From positions 1 to 8,890 of the forward strand of contig VBKY01000116.1 in the NCBI GenBank assembly GCA_005879255.1: DNA of 8,890 bases, read 5' to 3'. The translations under genes were made by a program, and so were the position numbers. This document shows, in pieces, positions 7,050 through 8,890 of the stretch (positions within the stretch are counted from its first letter, which is position 1; every line of letters begins with the position of its first letter). The notes under the pieces were generated by a model. It worked only from the letters and a program-made list of their open reading frames with translations. It did not search any database and was not told the DNA's origin. Source of the DNA: Deltaproteobacteria bacterium (GTDB lineage Bacteria > Desulfobacterota_B > Binatia > UBA9968).

Positions 7050-8273
7050 CTATCGGTTTTGTCGCAATGCATCAACGATATTAAGCCGTGATGCCTTCCA
7101 AGCCGGGTAGAGACTAGCAACTAGTGAGGTGATTACGGCAATAGCCAAAGCTTGTGCGGCCAGACTAGGTGTCACACGGATTTGCCCGGTGAATCCGGTG
7201 CTCATTCCTGGTGCAGGCGGCATTGGGATGCCAACATAGGAAATAGTTTCGGCCAGTATATACCCAATCACGGTACCGGAGACACCTCCGATCAATCCCA
7301 GAATAAGTCCCTCAGTAACAAAGAGTCGCATGATTTGTTTACTACGATTTCCCAGAGCCATCAGTGTGCCGATTTCGCCAGTTCGCTCAAGGACGTTCAT
7401 TGTCATCGTATTCGCAATGCCAAGCACTATGATGAGCGCGATAATCAACTTTAAAGCGTTCATTTGACGCGAATACAGTGCCACTGTCTTGTTATAGAAG
7501 TCGGCTAACTCGTCCCATGGCTTAACTTCTAAAGCGCTCTTGCTGCTCTGGAGCTGATTTTTGACCTGAACCAGTACGTCGTGCGTATCCTCGGTGCTGT
7601 CGAGTAGAACGATCCACGTATGGGCGCCGGAGACGCGTAACAGCTCTTTAGCCAAACCAATCGGAATGCGCAGAGCAGAATCATCAAATTCTTTACTGAC
7701 GGTGAAAAACAGCCCACGGACGTGGCCCTCGATCGCATTGATGCCACCCGAAGAGAGCGTAATTAGCAAGATTATCGAATCGCCCACATCGACTCCAAGG
7801 CTGGCGGCGAGCCCTCGCCCAAGTATCATGCCCTTGGGATCATTCGTCGAAAGGCCATTTCCTTTGGTGATGTGTAATAGATTGCTCACGCTTTCTTCCT
7901 TTTCGGGTTCCACCCCTTCGCCAATGAACGACGTAGTGGTCTCGCCGTGGCTCACTAACCCATTAAACGCTAACCGAGTCGTGACCAAACGGACCCGTGG
8001 AATTGTTGAGAGCTGAGAAAGCTCCGGAAGGTTGCTGGGTATGACAAAAGCGGAAGGCTCTTCCTGCGCCTGCAAAAAATAGCCCGCTTTTGCGATCTGG
8101 ATGTGGCCAAGCTTTGAATAAACCGTGGCCTCCCGCATGGCCCAAAAGATCCACTCTATAAAGCCCCCGCTTATCATCAATGCGATCATTCCGAATAGTA
8201 TCGCCGATAGGGTGATCGCTGACCTTGTCGGCTGTCGAAAGAGGTTTCGTGCGGCGAGACGGACCGGAGACAT
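7050..8273 (-). CDS. ABC transporter permease, LolC/LolE (FtsX) family, first of pair
   Basis: This protein has 407 residues from the ATG at 8273. The plan matches its downstream paralogue: MSPVRLAARNLFRQPTRS, TM1 about 18-42, a periplasmic domain about 45-270 with FIGEG, VGDSIILLITL and FTVSKEFDDSALRIPI, TM2 about 273-293, LERTGEIGTLMALGNR (295-310), TM3 about 318-345, GIPMPPAPG (348-356), TM4 about 370-391, and a C-terminus ending in DALRQNR. FtsX-type permeases of this class extract substrates from the outer leaflet of the inner membrane. The start at 8273 is chosen because it aligns with the paralogue's start. A longer in-frame form from TTG 8309 adds 12 residues of no clear character. 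Neither has a well-spaced ribosome binding site, and a strong GGAGG at 8336-8332 is out of position for both. This is the first gene of the minus-strand operon. Confidence 0.9.
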   Translation of the reverse strand: MSPVRLAARNLFRQPTRSAITLSAILFGMIALMISGGFIEWIFWAMREATVYSKLGHIQIAKAGYFLQAQEEPSAFVIPSNLPELSQLSTIPRVRLVTTRLAFNGLVSHGETTTSFIGEGVEPEKEESVSNLLHITKGNGLSTNDPKGMILGRGLAASLGVDVGDSIILLITLSSGGINAIEGHVRGLFFTVSKEFDDSALRIPIGLAKELLRVSGAHTWIVLLDSTEDTHDVLVQVKNQLQSSKSALEVKPWDELADFYNKTVALYSRQMNALKLIIALIIVLGIANTMTMNVLERTGEIGTLMALGNRSKQIMRLFVTEGLILGLIGGVSGTVIGYILAETISYVGIPMPPAPGMSTGFTGQIRVTPSLAAQALAIAVITSLVASLYPAWKASRLNIVDALRQNR

Positions 8274-8286
8274 AGCAATGAAAATA

Positions 8287-8325
8287 TTAGAACATATCTG
8301 TTTGCGCAACTTGAAGCTTCAACAA
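8287..8325 (-). other. Possible 12-codon leader ORF ahead of the permease operon
   Basis: On the minus strand GGAGG (8336-8332) is followed after 6 bases by TTG at 8325-8323. The frame reads MLKLQVAQTDMF and ends in TAA at 8289-8287, 13 bases before the permease ATG. The spacing equals that of the TPR gene's site. It could supply ribosomes to the site-less permease start by coupling. It is too short to judge by composition, and a TTG start lowers the odds. Confidence 0.2.
8302..8322. promoter_or_regulatory. Two adjacent palindromes upstream of the permease operon
   Basis: TTGCGCAA (8302-8309) and TTGAAGCTTCAA (8311-8322) are perfect palindromes separated by one base, both with TTG/CAA ends. 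They lie 29 to 49 bases upstream of the permease ATG at 8273, where a repressor operator would be expected. A poor promoter match also overlaps here on minus (TTGCGC, 17 bases, TATTTT). No known operator consensus is recognised. Confidence 0.35.
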
Positions 8326-8730
8326 GGACCCCCTCCCCGATCTGTCGTGGTTGGAAAAGCAACTCGTGCTTTGAGACCATAGTGTTACTGAAAAAGTTCC
8401 GTTTCGCCCTTGGTGGGGTCGTTCAGACTAACAGTTTCCCGATTATTTTCGAGCCGGGCAGAAGCTTGCGGATCAACTCTTCATAGGAAACGATTGCTAG
8501 CTAGAACAACTCGATGCTTTCGCGTTTTGACCCGCATTGGTAACTTTGGCGATGCTTTCGACAATAAATGACGCGGAATATGCTTAAAATGGCTTAGTTT
8601 TTCGGGCCCCTCTGCTTTTTGAGGACTGTAAACCCGCTTAAAATTGTAAGGAATGCATACACTTCTTAATTCCGGCCTAACGTACTGATTTACTGGGAAT
8701 ATCGGGCAGTTCAGTTTCGCATCTTTTCAG
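8326..8730. other. Gene-poor upstream region with possible coding remnants
   Basis: No intact gene is visible in these roughly 400 bases. On the minus strand short frames read like protein but have stops and no start. Complement 8488-8423 gives SYEELIRKLLPGSKIIGKLLV then stop; it continues upstream as LAIV to a TAG at 8503-8501. Complement 8480-8385, in another frame, contains ARLENNRETVSLNDPTKGE and ends ETELFQ then stop. These may be fragments of a decayed gene, perhaps mobile-element derived, or chance. The region also holds an 11-bp direct repeat and must contain the permease operon promoter, which I could not place. Confidence 0.4.
8512..8560. repeat. 11-bp direct repeat upstream of the permease operon
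   Basis: CGATGCTTTCG occurs at 8512-8522 and 8550-8560, 38 bases start to start. A second shorter pair, GCTTAAAAT, is at 8582-8590 and 8636-8644. They could be regulator half-sites or traces of local duplication. The 11-mer match is exact; its function is unknown. Confidence 0.45.
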
Positions 8731-8759
8731 TTGTCATTTTTCTTTACAGATTTTTTAAT
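8731..8759 (+). promoter_or_regulatory. Candidate sigma70 promoter reading toward the right edge
   Basis: TTGTCA (8731-8736) and TTTAAT (8754-8759) each match the sigma70 consensus at five of six positions with an optimal 17-base spacer. Transcription would start near 8766, about 50 bases before the open frame beginning at 8819. The surrounding DNA is T-rich, which raises the chance of a fortuitous match. Confidence 0.45.
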
Positions 8760-8818
8760 TTTTAACGACCTTGTTTCATTGGGTGGTGACTCATAGATCT
8801 GTTTATAGGTATTTAAAA

Positions 8819-8890
8819 GTGAAAGAAAAACCAATAGTTACGGGCGGCTATAATCTGACCACGGAAGAAATAAAAAATTTGGTCTCCTTA
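8819..8890 (+). CDS. Partial reading frame at the right edge, unknown protein
   Basis: From GTG at 8819 the frame is open for 24 codons to the window end and reads MKEKPIVTGGYNLTTEEI, then KNLVSL. The composition is protein-like and it lies downstream of a good promoter match. The ribosome binding site is weak (AGG at 8807-8809). Other in-frame starts are TTG 8771 and GTG 8783 or 8786. Nothing is recognisable in so short a piece; it could be a regulator or a membrane-associated protein, but this is not claimed. Confidence 0.35.
   Translation, partial: MKEKPIVTGGYNLTTEEIKNLVSL

Noticed and set aside
7594..8016. 140-codon + frame antisense to the first permease, and similar frames at 7152-7454 and 5983-6578
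   Set aside because: They are shadows of strongly conserved permease sequence on the other strand; composition is not protein-like.
4109..8309. MacAB-TolC type efflux pump
   Set aside because: The ATPase is not fused to a permease, there is no periplasmic adaptor, and the barrel is DUF1302-like, not TolC-like. The LolA-like gene points to a Lol-type system.
8186..8380. 64-codon minus frame overlapping the start of the first permease
   Set aside because: Overlaps about 30 conserved permease codons out of frame, has no suitable ribosome binding site at its ATG, and its C-terminal half is Arg/Ser-rich shadow sequence.
8581..8640. Hairpin around CCTC and GAGG with GGGCCC nearby, as a terminator
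   Set aside because: Only a 4-bp stem with an A+T loop and no following T tract.
8849..8854. TATAAT on + near the right edge
   Set aside because: Perfect -10 hexamer but no -35 at the right distance, and it lies inside the probable coding frame beginning at 8819.
1..8890. CRISPR array, tRNA or rRNA genes, intact insertion sequence
   Set aside because: No regularly spaced repeats, no tRNA-like T-loop with cloverleaf, no rRNA motifs, and no transposase with terminal inverted repeats were seen.

Overview
The window looks like chromosomal DNA of a Gram-negative (two-membrane) bacterium of roughly balanced base composition. The evidence is a lipoprotein signal, a LolA-like periplasmic protein, an outer-membrane beta-barrel ending in aromatic Phe, and a peptidoglycan-binding SPOR domain. 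Nothing fixes the phylum. Protein style (TPR lipoprotein, DUF1302-like barrel, LolA_like protein with FtsX-type permeases) fits Proteobacteria, Desulfobacterota, NC10, Nitrospirota and similar groups; this is a weak inference.

Layout: (1) 22-2217 (+), a 731-residue TPR lipoprotein with about 20 repeats and a clear ribosome binding site. (2) 2340-4112 (-), a 590-residue outer-membrane protein fusing an N-terminal SPOR domain to a DUF1302-type barrel; it starts at TTG inside the stop codon of the next gene. (3) 4109-4801 or 4837 (-), a LolD/MacB-type ABC ATPase. (4) 4941-5714 (+), a secreted LolA-like 'outer membrane lipoprotein-sorting' protein, the only gene of the group on the + strand. (5) 5832-7043 (-) and (6) 7050-8273 or 8309 (-), two tandem paralogous LolC/LolE-like permeases. 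(7) About 8310-8730, a non-coding stretch with palindromes, a direct repeat and possible decayed coding fragments. (8) 8731-8759, a good sigma70-like promoter on + reading into an open frame from 8819 that runs off the window.

Genes 2 to 6 make a coherent set. Two permeases and one ATPase would form an inner-membrane extractor like LolCDE, the LolA-like protein would carry a lipid or lipidated cargo through the periplasm, and the SPOR-anchored barrel would be an outer-membrane receptor or exit. No LolB, MacA-like adaptor or TolC is encoded here. The LolA-like gene is inverted relative to its four partners, so an otherwise collinear operon is split. The cargo cannot be read from the sequence. 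The system-level role is inference from domain content and gene order; the domain assignments come from motifs visible in the proteins.
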